From contig CAJUNM010000002.1 of the NCBI GenBank assembly GCA_910587805.1, forward strand, positions 1 to 64,000: 64,000 bases of DNA, written 5' to 3'. Both the position numbers and the translations under genes were made by a program. The stretch is from an uncultured Christensenellaceae bacterium. Its GTDB lineage: Bacteria; Bacillota; Clostridia; Christensenellales; Pumilibacteraceae. The notes under the pieces were generated by a model, which was given only the letters and a program-made list of their open reading frames with translations, did no database searches and was not told where the DNA came from. This document shows, piece after piece, positions 51,701-64,000 of this stretch (the stretch's first letter is position 1; every line of letters starts with the position of its first letter).

Positions 51701-52106
51701 CAAGATCCGCGTCGGCTCTACGTTCAAGTTCGACAAGGTTGCCGTTATAGACGAGGACAACACCACCGACTTCAGAGTGACAAAGAAATTGTACGACCCG
51801 ACGGGCGCCGTAGTGTCGAGCGCTACCGTCACAGGCTCTTACAACAGCTATAAAGACGTACAGCAACCCGACGACGACACCGATATCAAGCTTACCATGA
51901 GCGGCGATTATATCGTAGAGTATATAGTCAGCGACAAGGCGGGCAACGAAACGACTCAGCGCGTCAAAATCTCCGTAGTGAGCAAAGGCTCGGGCAAAGC
52001 CAAAACCTTTACCGGTCTTTCCATCGCTCTCACGGTTATTGCGGTTGTGCTCCTCGCAGGCGTCATCATCTATGTAGTACGTTTCCGCAAAGTAAAGAGC
52101 AAGTAA
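48750..52106 (+). CDS. Large Ig-like surface protein with C-terminal membrane anchor
   Basis: A 1118-residue protein. A Sec signal peptide ends near A40 (FSAFAAET). About eight beta-sandwich domains of the Ig/cadherin-like kind follow, several introduced by RPTLTVAGV, DSVAPVIEDLDV, DTDVPVIEAQG or VKGPEFSRVDG and closed by GSYTVTYFKG or DGTYTVTYTAV type strands. A C-terminal membrane helix lies at about 1090-1110 with a basic RFRKVKSK tail and no LPXTG motif. It probably acts as an adhesin or cell-envelope spacer. Codon choice is more uniform than in neighbours, fitting high expression. It has its own promoter and terminator. Confidence 0.85.
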   Translation: MKKSVKLKKFGLTTVTLFVCLAVMLTCFAFTFPSFSAFAAETPTPLVSGVKVVDKCDYGDSFTVTVPTESGVKVAVTSPDGKTKVDTEIGTAANGEYTVKATQTGSYTVTYFKGDTLAEATAKYDFRVYVSLDEEYFLRVDDKGADIPTYIKTGGKFTLPDAGVYYYDENKILREYAGANITITSGDTKTPYSVGDEINCSTNGKMFFTYTAQLGADGSKHMSQTFTVNVQDTFEDVSRPTLTVAGVSSNISVKRPVTLPKATATDDFDQNIKIKITVKGPDSQPVRVVDVDEDGYGYQKQVEGDYTQEDFDRDYPVAVFDNDEAMVFYPMTEGDYTVEYVAEDDSEKESARRTFTMRASDRVAPVFKEIAEDAIPEKWGMSVYSDSEKTNKLDNSGKITFTVPTIVDNKSHVWTEGDESDDLIDLLFRITDADNNRTVVEFSDILADRSDDSKKSGWSKKGNSTYADGEDIEFDLTNGFTFDFSKYDRKDSNGNTAESKAGSYTVYFRAGDKAGNHSSKSYTITLENEYVDSVAPVIEDLDVQPYISTGESFTVPAPVATDANDSRLTIEYSLVSGDKSVTVKGGEKAEFKTVDTATYLVLDEDEEEKNWLEIAADKNLYFVIKATDDVGNVTYNTKDNSATAAQSKTVMNIIDGAIKTGAEQSALKVDGIEFTGEKKVGKIMEAGSFTVETTNAMRKYTGFEVGVYNENGNAVNVELTTYTTVDKDADKAVIHVDNIKIEPTTAGKHTMVVRAFNVNGYSAVNVYSFDVAESGNNQGGTGSASTIGTSGSINTTYKLHNESIENIGEAGKTYCVVRKINSSSVYALMGSEITFKTQGSARIQDGYSEVISGSIGTFVPYGADDGKYTVSVTDTDVPVIEAQGVAPTYSEKNVEVVMPSVIGYNKNGPAEIKVSVSASKGSNPKATLNDNNQYVFTPTEDGTYTVTYTAVAGNGKDATASYTITVGDVKGPEFSRVDGTKPSDKIRVGSTFKFDKVAVIDEDNTTDFRVTKKLYDPTGAVVSSATVTGSYNSYKDVQQPDDDTDIKLTMSGDYIVEYIVSDKAGNETTQRVKISVVSKGSGKAKTFTGLSIALTVIAVVLLAGVIIYVVRFRKVKSK

Positions 52107-52118
52107 AGTAATATCAGG

Positions 52119-52150
52119 TTATAAGCGGCTTATGCCGCTTATAATTTTTA
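52119..52150 (+). terminator. Rho-independent terminator of the surface protein
   Basis: A perfect 11-bp stem (TTATAAGCGGC with GCCGCTTATAA), a 4-base loop and TTTTTAT. Confidence 0.92.
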
Positions 52151-52432
52151 TGCCGGGCGGGGCGTTTCCCGCCCAATGAAATTGACCGATATAGGCGGCA
52201 TAGAAGATTACTGTTTACTTGATGCAAAGAGCAAAAACGCTTGTGCTCTGTCACGGATTGCAAGCATAGCGTATCATATCTAAAAGCCTAAGGGCATGAT
52301 ACCGTATATTTTGAATAAGATAAATGCAGTTGATAGACTTTATCAACGATCCTGCGGATGCGGATCACTCGATTTCAGCGCGTGATCGGAATAAAAAATA
52401 ACAAAAACATAAAATTATCTAAAAGGAAGTTT
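52151..52432. other. Intergenic region before the RnlA-like gene
   Basis: No gene is seen. A second hairpin (GGGCGGGGCGTTTCCCGCCC) follows the terminator. A weak promoter candidate, TTGAAT (52311-52316) with TAGACT (52334-52339), lies about 95 bases before the next start. No antitoxin-sized gene is present. Confidence 0.5.
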
Positions 52433-54124
52433 ATGGATAATATCAGGTACAATATATCGCCGTGTATGGCGAACGAGGCTAAGCGTTTTGTAGAGAACCT
52501 CGACGAAACGCTGTACAGTCCGCGCAATACCGTAATGGCGGACGAAAAGTCGCATTACGACAGATATTCTTTTTTGCGCGGCGAGAGTAAAGTTGCGGTA
52601 GTGTACGATACTTCGGCTCAAGTAATATCTATCACCGCGTCGCAGGAATATGCCGACGAATTACTGCGCTTGTTCAAGCCTGCGGATTTTCAAACTATAA
52701 AGCGTTCGACCGTGCCCGCTCAAGGTTCGCAGCGCACCGTGATAAAAAATCAAAAACCGATATACTCGGAAACGGAGAACGGCGACGTCAGAGCAAAGGT
52801 ATTCGTTGCGCCGCGCCCCGCATCCAAACCGTACGGCGCAACCGTGATCGCCACATCGAAGGGGGCGGAATTATTCACGGACGAAATATTCCCGCCGCAA
52901 CGCGCCAAAAAGAAATCGACGGCAGAGATCAAGAACACGTCGTATTCGCGCATAGTAGACGATTATAACGGAACGGTGCGCGAGCGCAGAGCGGTCGAGC
53001 CTACACTGACGGGGATATCCTCGAGAATAAGGAAATCCGAGTCGGAGCTTGCTCCCACCCCTATATCGGGTCTGAACATTTCCGCCGCGAGCGGCAGCAA
53101 AACAGCTCCGCGCCGTGCGGTGATCTCGTTCGGCGACGAGGAAGATTACAAGACCAAGCAACGTAGCGTCGCGCCCAAGAACGGAACGGGCAACTTCGGC
53201 GGCTTGACTTCCGCGCAGTCCGCAGGCACGGCGCAGCACGACGCGCCGCAAGCGGTCAAGCGTCGCGGCAGACCGCCCAAGACCGCGCCTGCGACGGCTA
53301 CAGCGGACGTGTACGTGCCCGAATATAAAAGCGTCACGGCTAAAGCCTCGCAGAACGTATTGACGCGCTTGCTTAACGAACTCAAGCGCGGCGGCGCGCG
53401 TATAGCCGTAGAAACGGGCAACGCGGGCGAATTTAATTATACCGTCACGGACAAAGGACAAAAAGCGACGGTCAAGTACTCGCAGCCTGCGGAAACGATA
53501 TTGTTGCAAGGCAAGCAAAGCGAGCTGTACGCGAAGATCGCATCTATCATGACCAAGCTCGACGGCGCGGCGTCGGAGTCTGCGGAAAAGCCCGCTAAAT
53601 CGGCGCAAGCTTCCGCCGCTCGCAATGCCGCGGATAAAGCGTTGAAACAGCGTTTGCCTACGGCGTACGAGTTTTTGTCGGAGCAATCGCGTCTCGATTT
53701 TTTGTACGGCTTGAACGACTTTTCAAAACGGAATTTGCAACCGTCCGATTACTCGGTGCTGCTCGTGCCGCCGTTCCGCGGTCTCGAACGGTTCGTGTTC
53801 GATCTGCAACGCGCCGAGGGGATAAAAGTCAAAATGATCGGGCAGGCGTTCGATAAGGATGCGGACGGCAAGTACGTGCTCAAAAGCGGTTATACGCAGC
53901 GCATAGGCAGCGTCGTGTATGCGGAAGTCATGGTGGCGTTGTATACGGAATACTTTTCTCAACGCAATTTCTTTGCTCATTCGGATAACAGCGACGATAA
54001 CGTGTCGCGTTCGATAACCGATCGCAATACCGCAAAGGCGATATTCGACAGACTGCTTGCCGTTGTGGAATACAATGCGAAAAAGCTCAAAGAAATCGGC
54101 TTCGACATGACGCCGAAAGAGTGA
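52433..54124 (+). CDS. RnlA-like HEPN ribonuclease with AT-hook, no adjacent antitoxin
   Basis: A 563-residue protein. Residues 1-80 form a TBP-like alpha/beta region. A long basic, disordered linker contains the AT-hook KRRGRPPK at 276-283. A second TBP-like domain spans about 305-380 (ARIAVETGNAGEFNYTV, ETILLQGKQSELYAKI), and a C-terminal helical domain spans about 410-563. The last holds the HEPN motif R511-N-F-F-A-H516. The order TBP-like, TBP-like, HEPN matches RnlA, the RNase LS toxin of the E. coli RnlAB system, in which the Rx4-6H motif is catalytic. LPTAYEFLSEQSRLDFLYG and LLVPPFRGLERF resemble its C-terminal domain. No RnlB-like partner lies on either side. AAAAGGAAG precedes ATG 52433. 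Confidence 0.75.
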   Translation: MDNIRYNISPCMANEAKRFVENLDETLYSPRNTVMADEKSHYDRYSFLRGESKVAVVYDTSAQVISITASQEYADELLRLFKPADFQTIKRSTVPAQGSQRTVIKNQKPIYSETENGDVRAKVFVAPRPASKPYGATVIATSKGAELFTDEIFPPQRAKKKSTAEIKNTSYSRIVDDYNGTVRERRAVEPTLTGISSRIRKSESELAPTPISGLNISAASGSKTAPRRAVISFGDEEDYKTKQRSVAPKNGTGNFGGLTSAQSAGTAQHDAPQAVKRRGRPPKTAPATATADVYVPEYKSVTAKASQNVLTRLLNELKRGGARIAVETGNAGEFNYTVTDKGQKATVKYSQPAETILLQGKQSELYAKIASIMTKLDGAASESAEKPAKSAQASAARNAADKALKQRLPTAYEFLSEQSRLDFLYGLNDFSKRNLQPSDYSVLLVPPFRGLERFVFDLQRAEGIKVKMIGQAFDKDADGKYVLKSGYTQRIGSVVYAEVMVALYTEYFSQRNFFAHSDNSDDNVSRSITDRNTAKAIFDRLLAVVEYNAKKLKEIGFDMTPKE

Positions 54125-54247
54125 GAGCGCTTGCGATCGCTTTGCAATCGGCGGTTATAAACAGCCGAATAAGCCGAGCTGAATTTTAATACTCGGTTCG
54201 ATACTTAACTAACAATCGAAAAACCAAAAGGAGGAGCATCCGCTCTG

Positions 54248-55825
54248 ATGTCTAAATTTATTTTTGTTACCGGCGGCGTTGTGTCGGGATTGGGTAAAGG
54301 AATTACCGCAGCGAGCTTGGCTATGCTTATCAAATCGCGCGGCTATACCGTGGATATGGTCAAGTTCGATCCGTATTTTAACGTGGATTCGTTGTATTTG
54401 AGCCCGTTCCAGCACGGCGAAGTTTTCGTCACCGACGACGGCGGCGAGGGCGATCTCGTGCTCGGGCACTACGAGCGTTTTCTCGATCAGTCGCTGTCCG
54501 AAAACAGCAATATCACGAGCGGCAAGATATACTCGTCGGTCATTTCACGCGAGCGTGCGGGCGGTTATAACGGCGCGTCCGTTCAGGTTGTGCCGCATAT
54601 AACCGACGAGATAAAAAACTCGATCAAAAAGCTCGACAGCGATAAAACCGACGTAGTTGTATGCGAGATCGGCGGCGTAGTCGGAGATATAGAAAATCAC
54701 CCGTATCTCGAGGCGATACGACAGTTCAAGAGCGAGCGAGGCAAGGGCAATACGGCATATGTACATATAACGTATGTGCCTGTTATCGAAATGAGCGGCG
54801 AGCACAAGACCAAGCCGACGCAGAACTCTGTCAAAGAACTGCAAAATATCGGTATTCAGCCCGATATTATCGTTTGCCGTTCTGACTATCCGCTTGATGA
54901 GGGTGCGAAAGATAAACTTTCTATGTTCTGCAACGTCAGCCCCGAGTGCATAATCGAGAGCGTGACTACCGAAAACTTGTATCAAGTACCGCTGCGGCTC
55001 GAAGAACAGGATTTTTCGGCTATCGCGCTTAAAAGGTTAGGGCTTGAAACGCGCGAAGCGAAGTTCGACGCATGGAAATCCATGTGCGAAAAAGCGGAAA
55101 AAGCAGCGCGCAGTAAAAAGCGTTTGAGCGTTGCGCTCGTCGGCAAATACGTCAAGCGCGGCGCGACCGCATACCAATCCATACTCGACGCCGTAAACAC
55201 CGCGGGACTGCTTAAGGATAAAGCGGTGGACGTAACGCTCGTTTCGAGCGAGGACGTTGAAAAATCCCCCGAGATACTTTCGAGCTATAACGGTATCATC
55301 ATCGGTCCGGGATTCGGCGTGCGCGGGTTCGAGGGCAAAGTGGCGGCAGCAAAGTACGCCAGAGAAAATAACGTTCCGTGCCTTATGATAGGCTTGGGCG
55401 CGCAAGCGGGGCTTGTCGAGTTCGCGCGCGACGTGCGCGCTCTGAGCGGCGCAAGCTCTCAAGAGTTCGACGCCGAAACGCCGTACCCCGTCGTGTGCAA
55501 CGCCGATCCTCAAGGTTTCAAAAAAGGCGCGTTCCCGTCGCTTATAACCGCGGGTACGTATTTGAGCCGAATATACGGCGCGCCTACGGTAAAAGAGCGT
55601 CACCGTCACCGTTTTGACTTTAACGCGAAGTATGAACAGTTGTTCTTGAAAGACGGGCTTGTATTCGCCGCACATTCGCCGACGGGCGTGCCCGAGGCGT
55701 ACGAGATAACCACAAATAAGTTCTTTATCGGTACGATATACAATCCCGAATATCAATCGCGGCTGTTGAGCACGCATCCGCTTTTTGCCGAGTTTGTAAA
55801 AGTTATGGCAAAGCAATCTAATTGA
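54248..55825 (+). CDS. pyrG: CTP synthase with inactivated glutaminase site
   Basis: A 525-residue UTP-to-CTP amidating enzyme. The synthetase half is intact: FVTGGVVSGLGKGITAAS, QHGEVFVTDDGGEGD, CEIGGVVGDIE, GEHKTKPTQNSVKEL. In the glutaminase half the nucleophile motif, normally GICLGMQ, reads MIGLGAQ with Gly382 replacing Cys, and the FHPE motif reads YNPE with Asn499 replacing His; the Glu (501) stays. The oxyanion region is IIIGPGFGVRG. Glutamine hydrolysis by the family mechanism is therefore not expected; free ammonia, or a separate amidotransferase, would be needed. DPYFNVDSLYLSP also differs from the usual DPGTMSP. The ribosome site AAGGAGG is about 11 bases from ATG. Confidence 0.92.
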   Translation: MSKFIFVTGGVVSGLGKGITAASLAMLIKSRGYTVDMVKFDPYFNVDSLYLSPFQHGEVFVTDDGGEGDLVLGHYERFLDQSLSENSNITSGKIYSSVISRERAGGYNGASVQVVPHITDEIKNSIKKLDSDKTDVVVCEIGGVVGDIENHPYLEAIRQFKSERGKGNTAYVHITYVPVIEMSGEHKTKPTQNSVKELQNIGIQPDIIVCRSDYPLDEGAKDKLSMFCNVSPECIIESVTTENLYQVPLRLEEQDFSAIALKRLGLETREAKFDAWKSMCEKAEKAARSKKRLSVALVGKYVKRGATAYQSILDAVNTAGLLKDKAVDVTLVSSEDVEKSPEILSSYNGIIIGPGFGVRGFEGKVAAAKYARENNVPCLMIGLGAQAGLVEFARDVRALSGASSQEFDAETPYPVVCNADPQGFKKGAFPSLITAGTYLSRIYGAPTVKERHRHRFDFNAKYEQLFLKDGLVFAAHSPTGVPEAYEITTNKFFIGTIYNPEYQSRLLSTHPLFAEFVKVMAKQSN

Positions 55826-55834
55826 ATAAATATA

Positions 55835-55866
55835 GGCGTTGTCGATCACACGACAGCGTCTTTTTT
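55835..55866 (+). terminator. Rho-independent terminator of pyrG
   Basis: GGCGTTGTCG pairs with CGACAGCGTC (two wobbles), followed by six T. Confidence 0.8.
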
Positions 55867-55878
55867 ATCGATATATAG

Positions 55879-55912
55879 AGCGGCTGTCGCCGCATTATGG
55901 TCGGGATCCTAA
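55879..55912. repeat. Dispersed intergenic repeat, copy G
   Basis: GCGGCTGTCGCCGCATTATG then GTCGGGATCC; a shortened member of the family. Confidence 0.65.
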
Positions 55913-56015
55913 CGTAGTTCGTTTTTCCGTTCCGAAAATTCTTAACCTTAATTGAAATTCGTAATATTCAAACGGGTTGCAAATATCACAAAAACAAAAA
56001 AATCTTGCTATTTTC

Positions 56016-56044
56016 TTGCGTTTATGTCGGTGTTGTGTTATACT
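56016..56044 (+). promoter_or_regulatory. Sigma-A promoter for the NifU-like/GGGtGRT pair
   Basis: TTGCGT at 56016-56021, a 17-base spacer, TATACT at 56039-56044. Confidence 0.75.
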
Positions 56045-56104
56045 TATAATTGTGCGGTCGAGCTATACCGCAAAACAAGTAATTAAAAACCTATGGAGGA
56101 TTTT

Positions 56105-56797
56105 ATGCAATATTCACGCGAAGTGGAACACATGCAGTGCGTGGCGAAGGGTTGCAATCACGGTCCTGCGCCCATACCCGAAGAGGGCAAGTGGGTTCAA
56201 GCCTACGATATCAAAGATATCAGCGGGCTTACGCACGGCTGCGGTTGCTGTGCGCCGCAACAGGGCACTTGCAAGCTCACGCTCAACATCAAAAACGGCA
56301 TCATCGAGGAAGCCTTGGTCGAAACGATCGGCTGCTCGGGCATGACGCACTCGGCGGCTATGGCGGCGGAAATACTGCCCGGCAAAACGCTGCTCGAGGC
56401 GCTCAATACCGACCTTGTGTGCGACGCTATCAACGTGGCGATGCGCGAACTGTTTTTGCAGATCGTGTACGGCAGAAGTCAATCGGCGTTTTCGGATGCG
56501 GGCTTGCCCGTCGGCGCAGGACTGGAGGATCTCGGCAAAGGCTTGCGCAGTCAGGTCGGCACTATGTACTCGACGAAGCTCAAAGGTCCGCGCTATCTCG
56601 AAATGGCGGAAGGCTACGTTACCAAGTGCGCGCTCGACGGCAACGGCGAGATCATAGGCTATGAGTATGTCAATCTCGGCTTGCTCATGAAGTACGTGCA
56701 AGAGGGCATGAGCGGCAACGATGCGCTCGAAAAGTCCAAAAAGCACTACGGCAGATTCGAGAACGCGGCGAAGTACATCGTTCCGCGCAACGAATAG
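56105..56797 (+). CDS. NifU-like iron-sulfur scaffold protein (GGGtGRT partner)
   Basis: A 230-residue protein. Cys-rich motifs are CVAKGCNHGP near the start, GLTHGCGCCAPQQGTC, and ETIGCSGMTHSAAMAAE, which resembles the NifU/IscU N-domain (GCAxSxASxS replaced by GCSGMTHSAAM). It probably holds a transient Fe-S cluster. ATG 56105 is chosen because GGAGG at 56095 overlaps the earlier ATG 56093. The GGGtGRT gene follows after 12 bases; the two are usually found together in Clostridia. Confidence 0.82.
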   Translation: MQYSREVEHMQCVAKGCNHGPAPIPEEGKWVQAYDIKDISGLTHGCGCCAPQQGTCKLTLNIKNGIIEEALVETIGCSGMTHSAAMAAEILPGKTLLEALNTDLVCDAINVAMRELFLQIVYGRSQSAFSDAGLPVGAGLEDLGKGLRSQVGTMYSTKLKGPRYLEMAEGYVTKCALDGNGEIIGYEYVNLGLLMKYVQEGMSGNDALEKSKKHYGRFENAAKYIVPRNE

Positions 56798-56809
56798 GAG
56801 GGAAACATT

Positions 56810-57808
56810 ATGGCTATAACGTTTGAAGGCTATGAGAGAAGAATAGATAAGATCAACGCCGAGCTTAAAAACTACGGCATCGGCTCGCTCGAGGAAGCGC
56901 GCGACGTCTGCCTTAAAAAGGGCGTAAACGTCGAGGATATTGTAAAAGGCGTTCAGCCGATCGCATTTGAAAACGCGGTCTGGGCGTACACCGTCGGCTG
57001 CGCCATTGCGTTCAAGAAAAAGGTCAAGACCGCCGCGGAAGCCGCCGAATGCATCGGCGTAGGCTTGCAGTCGTTCTGTATCCCCGGCAGCGTCGCGGAT
57101 CAGCGCAAGGTCGGCTTGGGTCACGGTAATCTCGGCGCAATGCTGCTCCGCGAGGAAACGGACTGCTTTGCGTTCCTTGCCGGTCACGAGAGCTTTGCCG
57201 CAGCGGAAGGCGCGATAGGCATTGCGAGAAACGCCAACAAAGCGCGCAAAAAGCCGCTCCGCGTCATTCTCAACGGATTGGGCAAGGACGCCGCGTATAT
57301 AATCTCGCGTATCAACGGCTTTACGTACGTAGAGACGAAATACGATTACTTCACGGGCGAGCTTAAGATAGTTCGCGAAGTTCCGTTCTCCGACGGAGAG
57401 CGCGCCAAAGTGCGTTGCTACGGTGCGGACGACGTGAGCGAAGGCGTTGCCGTCATGCGTCATGAAAAAGTTGACGTTTCCATTACGGGCAACTCCACCA
57501 ACCCTACGCGTTTCCAGCATCCCGTTGCCGGCACATACAAAAAATGGTGCCAAGAGAACGACAAAAAATATTTCTCTGTCGCGAGCGGCGGCGGTACGGG
57601 CAGAACGCTTCACCCCGACAACGTGGCAGCCGGTCCCGCATCGTACGGCATGACCGATACCATGGGCAGAATGCACAGCGACGCGCAGTTTGCGGGCAGC
57701 AGCTCCGTTCCCGCGCACGTCGAAATGATGGGACTTATCGGTATGGGCAATAACCCCATGGTCGGCGCGACGGTCGCTTGCGCGGTTGCGGTAAGTCTTG
57801 CAAAATAA
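56810..57808 (+). CDS. GGGtGRT-family protein
   Basis: A 332-residue protein of the family named for its motif, seen here as VASGGGTGRTLHPDN near residue 265. Other conserved stretches are GLGHGNLGAMLL, FAFLAGHESFAAAEGA and MGLIGMGNNPMVGATVACA. No reaction is established. Constant linkage to the NifU-like gene suggests work with Fe-S chemistry or a redox partner. GGAGGGAAAC precedes the ATG. A strong bidirectional terminator follows. Confidence 0.9.
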   Translation: MAITFEGYERRIDKINAELKNYGIGSLEEARDVCLKKGVNVEDIVKGVQPIAFENAVWAYTVGCAIAFKKKVKTAAEAAECIGVGLQSFCIPGSVADQRKVGLGHGNLGAMLLREETDCFAFLAGHESFAAAEGAIGIARNANKARKKPLRVILNGLGKDAAYIISRINGFTYVETKYDYFTGELKIVREVPFSDGERAKVRCYGADDVSEGVAVMRHEKVDVSITGNSTNPTRFQHPVAGTYKKWCQENDKKYFSVASGGGTGRTLHPDNVAAGPASYGMTDTMGRMHSDAQFAGSSSVPAHVEMMGLIGMGNNPMVGATVACAVAVSLAK

Positions 57809-57830
57809 TTTCGGATAATAACATAACACA

Positions 57831-57870
57831 ACAAAAAAGCTCTCGATCGAATTTCGAGAGCTTTTTGTGT
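57831..57870. terminator. Bidirectional terminator
   Basis: AAAAAGCTCTCG pairs with CGAGAGCTTTTT between convergent GGGtGRT and purA genes. Confidence 0.9.
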
Positions 57871-57888
57871 TGAACAAAGCATGTTCGG

Positions 57889-63470
<5,582 letters not shown>

Positions 63471-63503
63471 TGCGCCTCCGAAAGCGTTGTGTCTAACCTT
63501 AAT

Positions 63504-63532
63504 ATTATAGGCGATATACAAAAAAAAGTCAA
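63504..63532 (-). promoter_or_regulatory. Promoter of the activase-purA operon
   Basis: Minus strand: TTGACT (63532-63527), a 17-base spacer, TATAAT (63509-63504). Confidence 0.8.
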
Positions 63533-63628
63533 CAAAATTGCGCGTTTGCCGCGTATTTGTCATATTTGAACAGGTTTTGCGCGGCGGCGTATCACAAACA
63601 AAAACAGGCGCGCAATACGCCCGTTCTT

Positions 63629-63713
63629 TGGTGCGGAGGACGAGACTTGAACTCGTACGGTGTTACCCACAGGCTTCTGAGACCTGCGCGTCTGCCAATT
63701 TCGCCACCCCCGC
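63629..63713 (-). tRNA. tRNA-Leu (CAG)
   Basis: An 85-base class II tRNA. Read on the minus strand, acceptor GCGGGGG pairs with CCTCCGC, discriminator A and encoded CCA follow. The D-arm is GGCGAAATTGGCAGACGC, the anticodon loop CTCAGAA gives CAG, there is a long variable arm, and the T-loop is GTTCAAGTC. Confidence 0.93.
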
Positions 63714-64000
63714 AAACACAAAACATTATATATTATTTTGTAGGATATGTCAAGCGAATTGAGAATTAAGTATCGATAATTGCAAATTAAAGAATCTCCG
63801 CCTTATTATAATAAGCGTATCAAAGCTGACATATAAAAACAGCGGCGGCGGTATAGCTCATGTAAAGAAAATTTTGCGTCAATGCAAAATTATTGTACAA
63901 ATGTATTGACAAAATATGAACAATATGTTAACATTAGTATGTATACACGCATAATTATGAACAAATTGTTAACAAAACTATGCTATTACCTCGAGGTGAT
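63714..64000 (+). promoter_or_regulatory. Control region of a gene beyond the right edge
   Basis: This AT-rich stretch has no gene. TTGACA (63906-63911), a 17-base spacer and TAACAT (63929-63934) form a promoter. Two direct repeats, TATGAACAATATGTTAAC (63915-63932) and TATGAACAAATTGTTAAC (63956-63973), lie 41 bases apart and look like operators. GAGGTGAT ends the window and is probably the ribosome site of the next gene. Confidence 0.65.

Overview
The window looks like a chromosomal segment of a Bacillota/Clostridia bacterium, probably an anaerobic gut-type lineage. I cannot fix the genus from sequence alone. The evidence is: sigma-A promoters of the TTGACA-N17-TATAAT type; strong GGAGG ribosome sites with ATG, GTG and TTG starts; SepF, a LytTR/AgrC-type two-component pair and an alpha2 GlyRS; a bacterial V-type ATPase operon; a GGGtGRT/NifU-like gene pair; a giant 2-hydroxyacyl-CoA dehydratase activase-like protein; and gene orders seen in Bacillus (yggS-sepF ... 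lspA-rluD-pyr; ywlC-ywlE-rpiB). Most of the window is moderately GC-rich core genome. A few spots (a SHOCT-domain gene, a DUF559 cassette) are visibly more AT-rich.

Layout: 1-545 is the end of an rRNA operon (23S 3' end, tRNA-Asn, 5S, terminator). 0.8-9.4 kb carries a LytTR regulator and GHKL kinase, then a two-gene surface glycan module: a repeat-built carbohydrate-binding lipoprotein and a membrane-tethered GH3 enzyme with permuted domains. 9.5-18.3 kb is a compacted cell-division and pyrimidine block (yggS, sepF, lspA, rluD, pyrB, pyrC, pyrF, pyrK, pyrD, pyrE). 18.3-28 kb holds small membrane proteins, a SpoU methyltransferase, a signal-peptidase-like protein lacking its catalytic Ser and His, cardiolipin synthase, pgk, ywlC and a phosphoarginine-phosphatase-like ywlE. 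28.3-38 kb is rpiB followed by a complete V-type ATPase operon (H-I-K-E-C-F-A-B-D) whose rotor subunit carries a full Na+-binding signature. That operon is interrupted between B and D by a DUF559 cassette with inverted hairpin repeats. 38-48.5 kb has unknown secreted or membrane proteins, guaB, gpsA, a SHOCT protein behind a G9 promoter, glyS, a 57-residue protein with 15 cysteines, a pantothenate uptake/kinase pair and hom. 48.7-63.5 kb has a large Ig-like surface protein, an RnlA-like HEPN ribonuclease with an AT-hook, a CTP synthase whose glutaminase site is destroyed, the NifU-like/GGGtGRT pair, purA and the 1415-residue activase-like protein. The window closes with tRNA-Leu and the control region of a gene outside it.

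Nucleotide metabolism is concentrated here: the de novo UMP genes, CTP synthase, IMP dehydrogenase and adenylosuccinate synthase. The most unusual observations are the inactivated PyrG glutaminase, the solitary HEPN/AT-hook protein, the DUF559 hairpin-flanked cassette, three exactly 9-base G/C tracts at switch-prone positions (one in a promoter spacer, two in coding sequence), promoters that fire at or next to the start codon, a Cys-rich mini-protein, and a seven-copy intergenic repeat family.

Limits: all family assignments come from reading motifs by eye. No alignment, homology search or structure prediction was run.
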